Part shown: positions 6,859 to 14,949 of the stretch, piece after piece
Layout: every line of letters starts with the position of its first letter
Numbering within the stretch: the stretch's first letter is position 1
Assembly (NCBI GenBank): GCA_038244055.1
Contig: JBBRTW010000044.1
Coordinates: 1-24,781 of the forward strand
DNA: 24,781 nucleotides
Direction: 5' to 3'
Source: DASPKW01 sp038244055
GTDB lineage: Bacteria; Planctomycetota; Phycisphaerae; Tepidisphaerales; Tepidisphaeraceae
Made by a program: the position numbers and the translations under genes
The notes under the pieces: generated by a model
Database searches by the model: none
The model's input: the letters and a program-made list of their open reading frames with translations, nothing else
Told to the model about the DNA's origin: nothing

Positions 6859-8376
6859 ATGATTCAGGATTCTCCAATTCATTTCCGCCGCCGCCGCGGG
6901 GCGTTCACGCTCGTCGAGGTGATGATCTCGGTCGCCCTGGTGCTGATGATCATTTACGGCGTCGCCCAGGTCTTCAAGATGACCTCCGATGCCATCGGCG
7001 CTAACCAGGCGATCGCTTCGATGTCGCGCGATAACCGCGCCGCCCAGGCCACTTTGGCCGAGGATTTCCGCAATTGCGTTTTCGATTCCCCCGTATTCCT
7101 CCTCAGCAGCCGCGTGGCCTATAACGGAACCGCGGCCAACAATAGCGTGACCCTGACCGGCCATCCCGCTCCCTATTATCGCGGCATGCGCGGCAGCTAT
7201 CTGAATGCCGCCGATGAACGCGAGAATCCCACCTCGCCGGCAACATCCGTTTCTCCCGCCGCTTTGAGCGATCGCAATCCCCGCCTGGACCGCCTCGGTT
7301 TCTTCGCGCGCGGTCAGTTTCGCCGCCAGACCGCCAATGATAATTCGGCCTACAACTCGGCCAGTTCCGGTGAAGCGTATGTGTGGTATGGGCATACCGT
7401 CCTTCCCGACAGCCTCGGCCAGAAACCGCTCCAACCCAACGATCAGTATGCCAGCGAGCGCATTCTCGGGCGCATGTGCTATCTCCTGAAAGACGTTTCC
7501 ACGATGGGCCCTACGACGGGATCGTATTATCCCACTTCCCAGGATCTGACCAAGGACCCATTGGGGTGGCTCAGTTGGTACACCCAGGCTTCCAAAAGCC
7601 CGCAGAATGCCACGATCGGAAGATGGGATCTGGCCTCGTGTACGATCGAGCAGTTCCGCAATGCGGTGAACAAAACCATCCTGACGACCAACTCGCAGTT
7701 CTGGTATCAGCCGATGGAAGATCAGCCCGCCACCGTGGCGCCAGCCCAGCCGGCGGATAAAATCTTCCGCGTGCAGTGCGATTCGCGCCTGCCCCGCCCG
7801 CTGAACGCCGCGTCCATCGCCAATACCGTTCCCTATTTCGTGGGGTCCTGCAGCCAGTTCGTCGTTGAATACGCCGGGGATTTCCTGAACCAGGACCCCA
7901 CCGATGGCACGGTCCTGGGCGTCTCCAAGTGGGTGGGCACCGATGGCCTCCATTCGGACAAAACCGATGGCCAGCTCGATTTCATCATCGACAAGCCGCT
8001 CGGCACGGAAACGCCCACACCCGACCATATCAAGCAATGGAGCAAGCGCATCCGCTGGTACGGTCTGCCCCGCGAAGTGACCGGCGATAACCTCATCAAT
8101 AGCTGGGACGTCATCCCGCTTCGCGATGTGGTGTTCAACACACCCGGCGCCGCGTTTCCGGTCGCCAAGTTCATTCGCGCTCTCTGGGAGGCCGAATATC
8201 CCGATCCCAACTACAGCAATAATTACCTTCTCTACCCGGTCAACGCCGGCACGTTCCGCTACGTCTGCGCCTGGAACAACGATGCCCCCAGGCTGATCCG
8301 CGTCAGTTTCAAAATCAACGATCCCTCCGGCCGCCTCCAGGAAGGCCAGTGGTACGAGTACATCCTGAGCCGCTAA
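6859..8376 (+). CDS. GspJ/PilW-like minor pseudopilin
   Basis: This 505-residue protein starts with a short basic leader MIQDSPIHFRRRRGA and continues FTLVEVMISVALVLMIIYG, with Glu5 and Ala at -1. The following stretch (QVFKMTSDAIGANQAIASM, then RAAQATLAEDF) fits the GspJ/PilW helix that precedes the beta domain. It occupies the J position between the I-like and K-like genes. It is about twice the size of a classical GspJ. The C-terminal third ends RVSFKINDPSGRLQEGQWYE, a beta-rich ending also common in PilW proteins. The leader region is built from element A and its 12-nt array, and no clean ribosome binding site is seen, so translation may depend on that unusual leader. Confidence 0.83.
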   Translation: MIQDSPIHFRRRRGAFTLVEVMISVALVLMIIYGVAQVFKMTSDAIGANQAIASMSRDNRAAQATLAEDFRNCVFDSPVFLLSSRVAYNGTAANNSVTLTGHPAPYYRGMRGSYLNAADERENPTSPATSVSPAALSDRNPRLDRLGFFARGQFRRQTANDNSAYNSASSGEAYVWYGHTVLPDSLGQKPLQPNDQYASERILGRMCYLLKDVSTMGPTTGSYYPTSQDLTKDPLGWLSWYTQASKSPQNATIGRWDLASCTIEQFRNAVNKTILTTNSQFWYQPMEDQPATVAPAQPADKIFRVQCDSRLPRPLNAASIANTVPYFVGSCSQFVVEYAGDFLNQDPTDGTVLGVSKWVGTDGLHSDKTDGQLDFIIDKPLGTETPTPDHIKQWSKRIRWYGLPREVTGDNLINSWDVIPLRDVVFNTPGAAFPVAKFIRALWEAEYPDPNYSNNYLLYPVNAGTFRYVCAWNNDAPRLIRVSFKINDPSGRLQEGQWYEYILSR

Positions 8377-8379
8377 CGC

Positions 8380-8411
8380 CAAGCCGTAACAAACTCAAGC
8401 CGTAACTAACT
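8380..8411 (+). repeat. 16-nt tandem duplication
   Basis: Two adjacent 16-base units (CAAGCCGTAACAAACT and CAAGCCGTAACTAACT) follow the stop of the J-like gene and differ at one base. Confidence 0.8.
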
Positions 8412-8414
8412 TCC

Positions 8415-8541
8415 GTCATGTTGAGCGCAGCGAAACATCCAGCCCCGCAAACCAGGCCCGCCAATCCGCCTTAGAAGCAGCGCATCCTGAAGTTGTTTTT
8501 GATGCCGTTCATCCGCTCGACATTCGCAAACGAGGTCCTCC
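8415..8541. repeat. Spacer with a partial GTCAT-type repeat
   Basis: GTCATGTTGAGCGCAGCGAA at 8415-8434 resembles the outer end of the dispersed palindromic elements elsewhere in the window, but no matching right half of full length follows. Later in the spacer GCATCCTGAAG and TTTTTGATGC occur. The end (GAGG at 8532-8535) serves as ribosome binding site for the next gene. Confidence 0.45.
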
Positions 8542-11500
8542 ATGAAATCCCGCCCCACCCGCCCCTCCCGCCGACTCTCGCTCGCCCGCCTCCTGGAATC
8601 GCTGCAGCGCCGCTTCCAGCGGGCCAGGCCGGGGTCGGTGCTGATCATGGTCGTCTCCCTGCTGGTGCTGCTGGCGCTGATCGGCACCGCCGCCATGTCC
8701 ACGGCCCGGGTCGATCGCCAATCCGCCGTGCAGAACTCCCACAACGTCCAGGTGGATATGCTGGTGGAAGGCCTCAAGAACATGGTCCTGGCCCAGGTGG
8801 TCGATGATCTCTTCGCGCCGCCCTGGGGCAGCCAGACCGATTCCCCGGGCACCGATCCGTTCGATGATCAAACCGATTTTCACGATGTCATGTATGGCTC
8901 GCGCACTCCCGAGCCTTTCCAAAAGTCCGGCGGCAACTACGACTACAGCACCATTGTCTGGCGCAACATCTCCTTTCCCCCCGTCAAAAGCGGCGTGAAG
9001 GATGGCCCGTGGCACTTCGATCCCCCCAATGTCGATTCCAGCGGCTCCAATTACGACCTGCGCCTCGCCAAGGTGCCGATGCGGCCGACGGCGATCAACA
9101 TCAATGGCGCGCTGTATCCCGCGCTGCAGCCAATCAATCCCTCCACCGGCGCGGCGATCGGCTCGGGCGACAAGGATAAAAATTCCGGTCTGCCCTATGC
9201 CGCGGGTTTGACCGCTCCCTTCCTCGCGGCCGACGCCTCGGGCTCGGGGATCCCCGATTCGATCCTCTTCCGCCTCCCCGTCAGCCCCATCCAGGGCGTT
9301 ACCTGGTACGGCGCGGTGCGGGTGATTGACAATAACTCGGCCCTCAACGTCAATACCGCCGGCGAAGGCAACTGGGCCTGGAATACCACCTCCGTGTTCG
9401 TCTCGCCGCCTGCCGGTCAGGGTACGCCCGCGCCGCTCAGCATCACCGGCTGGTTTCCCGCCAGCACCGCCCTCTACTGGCAGGGGGATACCTCCGGCCG
9501 CCCCAACGTCATCGACCCGGCGGAAGTGGGCTTCTGGAATGCCCAGCGCTTCCTGGGCAATTACAAGGGCTCTGGCGCTCCCGTCTCCACGTCCACGATG
9601 GTCTCGACCGTCGTATCCAATGACCCCTTGAACCCGCTGACCGCCATCCCGCGCTCGGATTTCATCTTTATCTCGGCCGGCGATGCCTTGTGGCACCAGT
9701 TGGGCCGGCGGCTGGATAATCCCGGCTGGTATACGGTCACAGCGCCCCTGCAGCGCTACGGCAACGGCTCGCGCCCCTTCTCCATCGCCGATTCGATCGC
9801 GCTGGCGCGGCGATATGTCATCGCCGATCCCACGTCCCACGATTCGATTATCGAGGGCACGTTCTTCAACAGCACCTACAACCTTGCTCCGCAGTCGGCC
9901 TATACGCCGGTGGTCTTGGCCGGGACGCCGGCGTGGTTCACCAAGAACTTCGACTACGAGGGCAACTCGATTCTCAATGCCCGCCCGCTGCTGACGGCCT
10001 ACAACCCCGTGCGCAACAAGGTTCGCAGGCACTTGCCCGATGGCGCGCACAACTTCTCCCCGCGCATCACCATCGATCTCTCCACCGGCCTCAACACCTC
10101 CAAGACCAACATTAATACCGCCCCCTTCGAGGAACTGCTGCAGTCGTTCTACGACACGATGTGCGATGCGGACAATCCGAACTTCACCCCTTTCGATGAT
10201 GATGCCGGCGCGGCCACGATCGATCCCTATCGCGGCAACCGGTTCACGCCGATCGCTCCGTTCGCATCGATTCCCGAAGAGCATCCTTCGCGGATGTTCC
10301 GCTCGCCGATCCGCGGCAACGCTCCCACGGACCGGCTCGCGCCGTTCCAGACCATGATCCTCCGCGCTGCCATCGCGGCGGCCAACGTGGAATCCCTCCG
10401 CGGCCTGGATACCGATCTGCCCCTGCGGCGCACGGTGACGCTCCCGGCCGTGCCACTGCCCGGCGGCGGCGCGTCCAAGGCCTACACCGTCGACATCTAT
10501 GGGCTCAAGCGCCAGCCCTTCATCACCGAGGTTTACCTCAACAGCAACGTCAATCCACTTCCGCCGCCCGATCCCGCCAATCCTCCACCGCCCAATGCGA
10601 CTCCCGAACAGAATCCCAAGGGGTTCGTCGAGATCGAACTGCACAATCCGTACGATGTCGCCATTCCGCTGGACAAGTTCCATGTGAAAGTGATCAGCCG
10701 CGGGACCTGGCCGAACTTGCAGGTGTTGCCGCTGATCGCCGACGTTGACGCGGACTTTCCCCAGGCCGGGTCGCCGCGCACGGTTGCTCCGACAACTCCG
10801 ATCAGCATTCCGGCCAAGGGCTTCATCGTCCTCCACAACTTCAAGGACGCATCGAGCGATGACAACGCCCGCTATGTTCCCAAGGGCGCTGCGCCGATGG
10901 ATAAGCCCGCCATTGTCGGCAATCCCACCAAGTATGTGTACATCAAGGGCCTCGACGCGGTCTTCAACAAGGAAGTGATCATCACGCGCGATGGCGATGG
11001 CGGCGATATCCCGCTCGATTCCTTCGATGCCACCGGCATCGAACTCAAGGCCGCCCCCACGACCGACAAGCCCGATCCGGTCGGCCCGGTTGAAGCCTGG
11101 CACTACAGCCGTTCCAACAACCCGACGACCGGCCGCGCCTGGCACTTCGTCTATCCCGGGCGATACGATGGTTCGCTGGCCAAGGGCCGCCAGCAGGGCA
11201 CCCTCACCGCCACCTGGGATCCCAAGACGGACCCGCAGGCGGTGGAGCCGTGGATCGCCACGCCGCCCAATCCACCCGTGAACCTCGGCACCTTCGACAA
11301 TTTCAACAGCCGCGAAGATGGCGGCAACACCACGGTCAACTCCACCTTCGCCATCCAGCTTTTCGCATCCGCGTCGCCGCGATTCACCGTCGCCGGCAAG
11401 CCCGTTTTTCCATTCGGCGGTTTCCCCCGCGCCGGCGATGTGATGCGGGCGCCGTTCATCGGCAGCTACAAGATCCGCGATGCCGCCGGCAATTTCGTCG

Positions 11501-12612
11501 AGATCAATCCCGTCACCCTCGACAGCGCCTTCGCCGAAGACACCGATGTGACCGATGACGTCGACCCGGTCACCAGGCTGCCCATGGAAGACATCGGCCG
11601 ATTCGCCCCCCTCAAGGCCGAGATGTACTTCAAGAGCGTTTACGGCGTCGCCGGCGTCGCGGCTTCCACCAATCAGATCAACGATTCTGCCCGCAGGGAG
11701 CCCAACGGCTGGTTCGATGGATACGATGTCATCGTCACCATGCCCGATGGCACCCGCCAGTTCCGCAAGGTCGCCAGCTACACCACCGGAAAACTCGCCC
11801 TCGACACTCCCTTCACTCCGGCCGTGCCTCCGGGCGCAGCCTATCGCCTTGAGAAGAAGCGTTACGGCTGGTGCAAGAACATCCTGGACTATTTCGCCAC
11901 CATCAATGCCCCGGCCGACGATTATCTCCCCTCCACCAATCCCAAGGCATACTCGCCCACGCCGCAGGATGTGAAGAACACCAACGAGGTCTTCCGCAAC
12001 GTCAATCGCAGGGGACTCACGGATGTTCCCCCCAGCTCGACCGAGGACGATGTCTGCACCGAAGGCCTGATCAACCTCAACACCGCCAACTGGAAGGTGC
12101 TGTCGTCCCTGCCCCTGGTGCTGAAGAACGATGGATACGTTGACCGCAAGCAGACCGAGGCTTTGGCTAAGGCGATCGTCTACTTCCGCGACGTCGATTC
12201 GACCGCGACCAACTCCGGCATCCCCTGGGGGCCGTTCAAGTCGATCCTGGAACTCAACGCCGTTCCGGGTTTCGATACCGCCATGGGCGCGATCATTTTC
12301 GACAACAACCTGGCCAACGATCCCAAAACCATGGCGGGCGACATCAGCCCGATCGGCACCTCGGCCGGCGTCACCGGCGACCAGGTGCGCTGCGATTTCG
12401 AGGAACGCTATCTCAACCTCACCCGCATCTCCAACCTGGTGACGCTGCGCTCGGACACCTTCACGGCGTACATCATCGTGCAGGGCTGGTCCAACGCCGG
12501 CACCGCCAATGCCAAGCTCGTCGCCCAGCGGCGAATGGCCTTCATCGCCGACCGCTCGAAGCTGACGCCCACCCAGAAATCCCCGGCCTCCTTCACGATC
12601 CCGATGCCATAA
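8542..12612 (+). CDS. Giant GspK-like pseudopilin
   Basis: This 1356-residue protein is in the GspK position. Residues 31-54 (SVLIMVVSLLVLLALIGTAA) form the N-terminal membrane helix after a basic leader; Glu5 is missing, as in known GspK proteins. Hallmark GspK-type NTA motifs, which lead into helix-hairpin-helix segments, occur three times: ALNVNTA near 264, KTNINTAPFEELL near 520, and INLNTANWKVL near 1177. The last is followed by SILELNAVPGFD, a typical GspK helix-hairpin-helix. Residues about 658-770 (FITEVYLN, then GFVEIELHNPYDVAIPLDKF, then IPAKGFIVLHNF) resemble a lamin-tail-like beta-sandwich inserted in the body. Classical GspK has about 320 residues, so this is four times larger. 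GAGG precedes the ATG by 6 bases. A perfect hairpin follows the stop. The role would be fibre-tip initiation, inferred from family membership. Confidence 0.85.
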   Translation: MKSRPTRPSRRLSLARLLESLQRRFQRARPGSVLIMVVSLLVLLALIGTAAMSTARVDRQSAVQNSHNVQVDMLVEGLKNMVLAQVVDDLFAPPWGSQTDSPGTDPFDDQTDFHDVMYGSRTPEPFQKSGGNYDYSTIVWRNISFPPVKSGVKDGPWHFDPPNVDSSGSNYDLRLAKVPMRPTAININGALYPALQPINPSTGAAIGSGDKDKNSGLPYAAGLTAPFLAADASGSGIPDSILFRLPVSPIQGVTWYGAVRVIDNNSALNVNTAGEGNWAWNTTSVFVSPPAGQGTPAPLSITGWFPASTALYWQGDTSGRPNVIDPAEVGFWNAQRFLGNYKGSGAPVSTSTMVSTVVSNDPLNPLTAIPRSDFIFISAGDALWHQLGRRLDNPGWYTVTAPLQRYGNGSRPFSIADSIALARRYVIADPTSHDSIIEGTFFNSTYNLAPQSAYTPVVLAGTPAWFTKNFDYEGNSILNARPLLTAYNPVRNKVRRHLPDGAHNFSPRITIDLSTGLNTSKTNINTAPFEELLQSFYDTMCDADNPNFTPFDDDAGAATIDPYRGNRFTPIAPFASIPEEHPSRMFRSPIRGNAPTDRLAPFQTMILRAAIAAANVESLRGLDTDLPLRRTVTLPAVPLPGGGASKAYTVDIYGLKRQPFITEVYLNSNVNPLPPPDPANPPPPNATPEQNPKGFVEIELHNPYDVAIPLDKFHVKVISRGTWPNLQVLPLIADVDADFPQAGSPRTVAPTTPISIPAKGFIVLHNFKDASSDDNARYVPKGAAPMDKPAIVGNPTKYVYIKGLDAVFNKEVIITRDGDGGDIPLDSFDATGIELKAAPTTDKPDPVGPVEAWHYSRSNNPTTGRAWHFVYPGRYDGSLAKGRQQGTLTATWDPKTDPQAVEPWIATPPNPPVNLGTFDNFNSREDGGNTTVNSTFAIQLFASASPRFTVAGKPVFPFGGFPRAGDVMRAPFIGSYKIRDAAGNFVEINPVTLDSAFAEDTDVTDDVDPVTRLPMEDIGRFAPLKAEMYFKSVYGVAGVAASTNQINDSARREPNGWFDGYDVIVTMPDGTRQFRKVASYTTGKLALDTPFTPAVPPGAAYRLEKKRYGWCKNILDYFATINAPADDYLPSTNPKAYSPTPQDVKNTNEVFRNVNRRGLTDVPPSSTEDDVCTEGLINLNTANWKVLSSLPLVLKNDGYVDRKQTEALAKAIVYFRDVDSTATNSGIPWGPFKSILELNAVPGFDTAMGAIIFDNNLANDPKTMAGDISPIGTSAGVTGDQVRCDFEERYLNLTRISNLVTLRSDTFTAYIIVQGWSNAGTANAKLVAQRRMAFIADRSKLTPTQKSPASFTIPMP

Positions 12613-12640
12613 CGGCGGATGGCGATACGATCGCAAAAGA

Positions 12641-12678
12641 AATCAGCCGGCCCGCGAGCGATCGCGGGCCGGCTGATT
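12641..12678. terminator. Perfect 17-bp hairpin between convergent genes
   Basis: Stem 12641-12657 pairs perfectly with 12662-12678 around a GCGA loop and is very GC rich. On the minus strand it is followed by TTTCTTTTGCG, a fair T tract for the leftward L,D-transpeptidase transcript. On the plus strand the tail is only TGTGTTATG. It probably serves both converging transcription units. Confidence 0.8.
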
Positions 12679-12689
12679 GTGTTATGGAT

Positions 12690-12737
12690 GTCATTCAGAG
12701 GGGCGTTGAGAGCGTCATTCAGCGCGACGTCCGATGC
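12690..12737 (+). repeat. Two 24-nt units at left end of element C
   Basis: Units 12690-12713 and 12714-12737 both begin GTCATTCAG, share the length 24 and run directly into element C, which also begins GTCATTC. The rest of the units has diverged. Confidence 0.7.
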
Positions 12738-12864
12738 GTCATTCTGAAGGAGCTTCAGGCGACAGAAGAATCCTGCCTCAACGTATCGGGGTACTCGACC
12801 TGGTGGAACATCCCGCAATGGACAAGCCAGATCTTTCGGTCGCCTTAAGCTCCCTCAAGATGAC
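12738..12864 (-). repeat. Dispersed palindromic element, copy C (127 bp, inverted)
   Basis: On the minus strand it reads GTCATCTTGAGGGAGCTTAA at its start and ends CGCCTGAAGCTCCTTCAGAA then TGAC, matching the ends of copies A and B. It is thus the same element in the opposite orientation, with a more diverged centre. The termini are inverted copies of each other. It lies between the convergent GspK-like and L,D-transpeptidase genes and holds no gene. Confidence 0.8.
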
Positions 12865-12894
12865 GGTTGCGATGACGGTTGCGATGGCAGTCAA
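12859..12894 (+). repeat. 12-nt tandem units at right end of element C
   Basis: GATGACGGTTGC occurs at 12859-12870 and 12871-12882, followed by a degenerate third unit at 12883-12894. The first six bases are the terminal GATGAC of element C. The array stops two bases before the end of the L,D-transpeptidase gene. Confidence 0.8.
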
Positions 12895-12896
12895 GT

Positions 12897-14129
12897 CTAC
12901 TCCTTGATAATCACCGTGCTCTTGCCCTCCACCAGCATCTCAAACACCCGCTCCACATCTTCATTGACCAGCCGGATGCAGCCGTGGCTGGATTCCTTGC
13001 CGATGCTCGCGGGTTCGATGGTGCCGTGGACGCCGTAGCCGGTTTTGTCGATGCACTCGCCGGAGATGCCGGTCAGGCCAATCCAGAATTTGCCGAGCGG
13101 GTTCTGCGGGTCGCCGGCCTCGCGGGCCGGTTCATCGGCCGTGCCCCACCACTTGGGGTTCTTCAATTTGCTCTGCGGCGTGACCATCCAGGTGCCGGTG
13201 GGGGTAGTGTTGTTCTTGCCGTGGCCGACGCGGTAGGTCGTTACATACATCGATCCCTTCTCGCCCGGCGCGCCCAGGTAGAGATCGAGCGTGAATTTCG
13301 ATTTGCTGACCACCGCATGGAACGGGCCATGGACGATCTTGAGGGTCGAGCCGGCCCGCAGTTTGCGCGGGTCCGAGATGTTGTTGAGGCGGGCCAGGAA
13401 ATCCCAGGTGACTTCGTTGCTCGCGGCGATCTTGAGGGGCTTGTCGCCGCTCTGCACGGTGTAGGTGGTGATGGTCGGATCATCGGTGATCCGCCGCGGC
13501 GAGAAGATCAGGGTCTGGTTGGCCTTGGAGATCAGATCCTTGGCCATGGCGGCATCGGCATCCGAAAACCCGCCGCCCATCAGCGCTTCGTTGAGAACGC
13601 GCCGCCCGGCCACGAGGTTGTTCGCATCGATCAGCGCCTTGCCATTGGCGAGAACGCCGCCGGAATTGGCGATGTTCACGGGAGTGGGAGGCGTCGGGTC
13701 GCCCCCAGTCTTGTCGCCTGCCGGCGTTTTCCCAGCCGTCGCATCCAGCGTCTTTGGAGTAGCAGGGGGAACCGGCGGCGTGGTCGTTCCGGCCGTCCCA
13801 GGCTTAGCGCCGCCCGCGCTCATTCCCGGCGCGGCTGGTGGCGGAGTCTGGGTCGCGCCGCCGGGTGTCTCTGTCACAATCGCGCCGGATGATCCCGGCA
13901 GGGCAATCTGGGTATTTCGCCCCGGCGTTTTGACGGGCGGGGTCGGCGTGGGCGTCTGCCCCGATCCACCCCCGGCCGGCGGAGTTACGGCGACTTTGTC
14001 CGCGCCGCCTCCCTTGCCCGGTTCATTCGCGTTGGATTTCTTCGGATTGTGAAAGTAAGCGACCACTCCAAGGACGAGTGTGACGCAAACAAGTGCTATG
14101 AGTGCCCGGCTGGCCCGTTTACGGCTCAT
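12897..14129 (-). CDS. LysM and L,D-transpeptidase (YkuD) wall protein
   Basis: L,D-transpeptidases cross-link peptidoglycan or attach proteins to it, acting outside the inner membrane. This one has 410 residues. A basic N-terminus (MSRKRASR) and one membrane helix at about 9-27 anchor it. Residues about 33-140 form a Pro/Thr/Gly-rich linker. A LysM-like peptidoglycan-binding domain (TYTVQSGDKPLKIAASNEV) spans about 218-267. The YkuD domain fills the C-terminus with the catalytic SHGCIRL motif, Cys384 and a preceding His (GYGVHGT). The start at 14129 was chosen because GGAGGT lies four bases upstream; an open extension of nine residues upstream is less likely. It follows the cyclo-ligase gene by 72 bases on the same strand, so the two may be co-transcribed, although their functions do not suggest a shared pathway. 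The domain assignment is firm; the substrate is unknown. Confidence 0.92.
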   Translation of the reverse strand: MSRKRASRALIALVCVTLVLGVVAYFHNPKKSNANEPGKGGGADKVAVTPPAGGGSGQTPTPTPPVKTPGRNTQIALPGSSGAIVTETPGGATQTPPPAAPGMSAGGAKPGTAGTTTPPVPPATPKTLDATAGKTPAGDKTGGDPTPPTPVNIANSGGVLANGKALIDANNLVAGRRVLNEALMGGGFSDADAAMAKDLISKANQTLIFSPRRITDDPTITTYTVQSGDKPLKIAASNEVTWDFLARLNNISDPRKLRAGSTLKIVHGPFHAVVSKSKFTLDLYLGAPGEKGSMYVTTYRVGHGKNNTTPTGTWMVTPQSKLKNPKWWGTADEPAREAGDPQNPLGKFWIGLTGISGECIDKTGYGVHGTIEPASIGKESSHGCIRLVNEDVERVFEMLVEGKSTVIIKE

Positions 14130-14133
14130 GAGA

Positions 14134-14139
14134 ACCTCC
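14134..14139 (-). promoter_or_regulatory. Ribosome binding site of the L,D-transpeptidase gene
   Basis: A perfect GGAGGT lies four bases before ATG 14129 on the minus strand and overlaps the alternative upstream ATG, deciding the start. Confidence 0.75.
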
Positions 14140-14201
14140 ATGTTCTCTGCGCCCAAAGTCGCCGGATTGGGGATGGGTTCGGCCGAAATGCGCGGCCGCG
14201 G

Positions 14202-14807
14202 CTACTTCTGGCTGATGCAATTGGAGGCAAAACGCCTGATGCCCCGATCAGTGACCAGCATACTAAGCGGGATATCGTGGTCAAGCACCGGAAGCGCAAG
14301 AACGACCTGTTCATCAAATGCCAGGCCGCAAGACACACCCATGAACTCCGATTGCGCCAGGAATCGATCGTAAAACCCCATGCCCCGTCCGATTCGATGC
14401 CCCTTTTCCGTAAATCCCAGCCCCGGCACAATTACCAAGTCGATGAAATCGATCGGAACCGGCTGACCCTCGATCGGCTCGCGAACGCCCGGCCCGCTGG
14501 TGGTCATCTGGTCCGTCAGGCTGTTGATCTCCACCGGCAGCATTCGCCTTTGATCCCACGATACCTTGGGCACCACCACCGTTTTGCCCGCCTGCCAGCA
14601 TTTGAGGGCCAGCGGCGAAGTATCGACCTCCGTCGGCGTCGAAAGGTACAGCATGACGATGCGCGCCGCCGAGAATTCGGGCGTTGAAGCGACGAATGAA
14701 CAGGCGGCCACTGCTTTGTGGTGGCGCGTTTCATCCGACATCGCCTCAAGGGTTGCCCGGAGTTGCCGGCGAAGCGCCGGTTTATTCATCTGGCCATCTT
14801 CTGACAT
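14202..14807 (-). CDS. fthC: 5-formyltetrahydrofolate cyclo-ligase
   Basis: It converts 5-formyl-tetrahydrofolate to 5,10-methenyl-tetrahydrofolate using ATP, in cytosolic folate salvage. The 201 residues match the usual length of about 190-200. Family marks are the N-terminal MNKPALRRQLRATLEAMS with basic residues, IVMLYLSTPTEVDTSPL (substrate region), KTVVVPKV, LVIVPGLGFTEKGHRIGRG and GMGFYDRFL, the equivalent of the GxGxGYYDRxL phosphate-binding motif. Gly-Met-Gly-Phe-Tyr replaces the more usual Gly-Gly-Tyr-Tyr, a mild variation. The start is ATG 14807 (MSEDGQMNK) or ATG 14789 (MNKPAL); the former is given. A TATAAT box lies about 116 bases upstream. An open extension to 14906 has no similarity to the family and was not used. 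Confidence 0.93.
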   Translation of the reverse strand: MSEDGQMNKPALRRQLRATLEAMSDETRHHKAVAACSFVASTPEFSAARIVMLYLSTPTEVDTSPLALKCWQAGKTVVVPKVSWDQRRMLPVEINSLTDQMTTSGPGVREPIEGQPVPIDFIDLVIVPGLGFTEKGHRIGRGMGFYDRFLAQSEFMGVSCGLAFDEQVVLALPVLDHDIPLSMLVTDRGIRRFASNCISQK

Positions 14808-14922
14808 ACACCCGTTCCACTTTCCCCTCAAATCCACTATCCGATGATCGACCAGTAAACGACTGAAGATCAATCGCGCCGATAAGGGAGTTTTGCGCTG
14901 CATCATACTCAGCGACTAGCAG

Positions 14923-14928
14923 ATTATA
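14923..14928 (-). promoter_or_regulatory. Probable -10 box upstream of the cyclo-ligase gene
   Basis: A perfect TATAAT on the minus strand lies in the 142-bp gap between the rarA stop and the cyclo-ligase start. No good -35 is seen 16-18 bases upstream. It would give a leader of about 105 bases. Confidence 0.45.
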
Positions 14929-14949
14929 GGCCCGATGGAGTAGAAAATG

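Noticed and set aside
6826..8382. Minus-strand open frame opposite the GspJ-like gene
   Set aside because: No motif; the plus strand has a prepilin signal and operon position.
8509..12636. Minus-strand open frame of about 1375 codons opposite the GspK-like gene
   Set aside because: It is a by-product of GC-rich codon use. The plus-strand protein has a membrane helix, NTA motifs, a ribosome binding site and operon context, whereas the minus-strand product is Gly/Arg/Asp-rich with no recognisable domain.
12690..12894. Insertion sequence at the convergent junction
   Set aside because: Inverted termini exist but there is no transposase or room for one; it was kept as a short repeat element only.
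14808..14906. 33-residue N-terminal extension of the cyclo-ligase
   Set aside because: It is unlike the family N-terminus and would begin only about 17 bases from the TATAAT box; ATG 14807 fits the family length.
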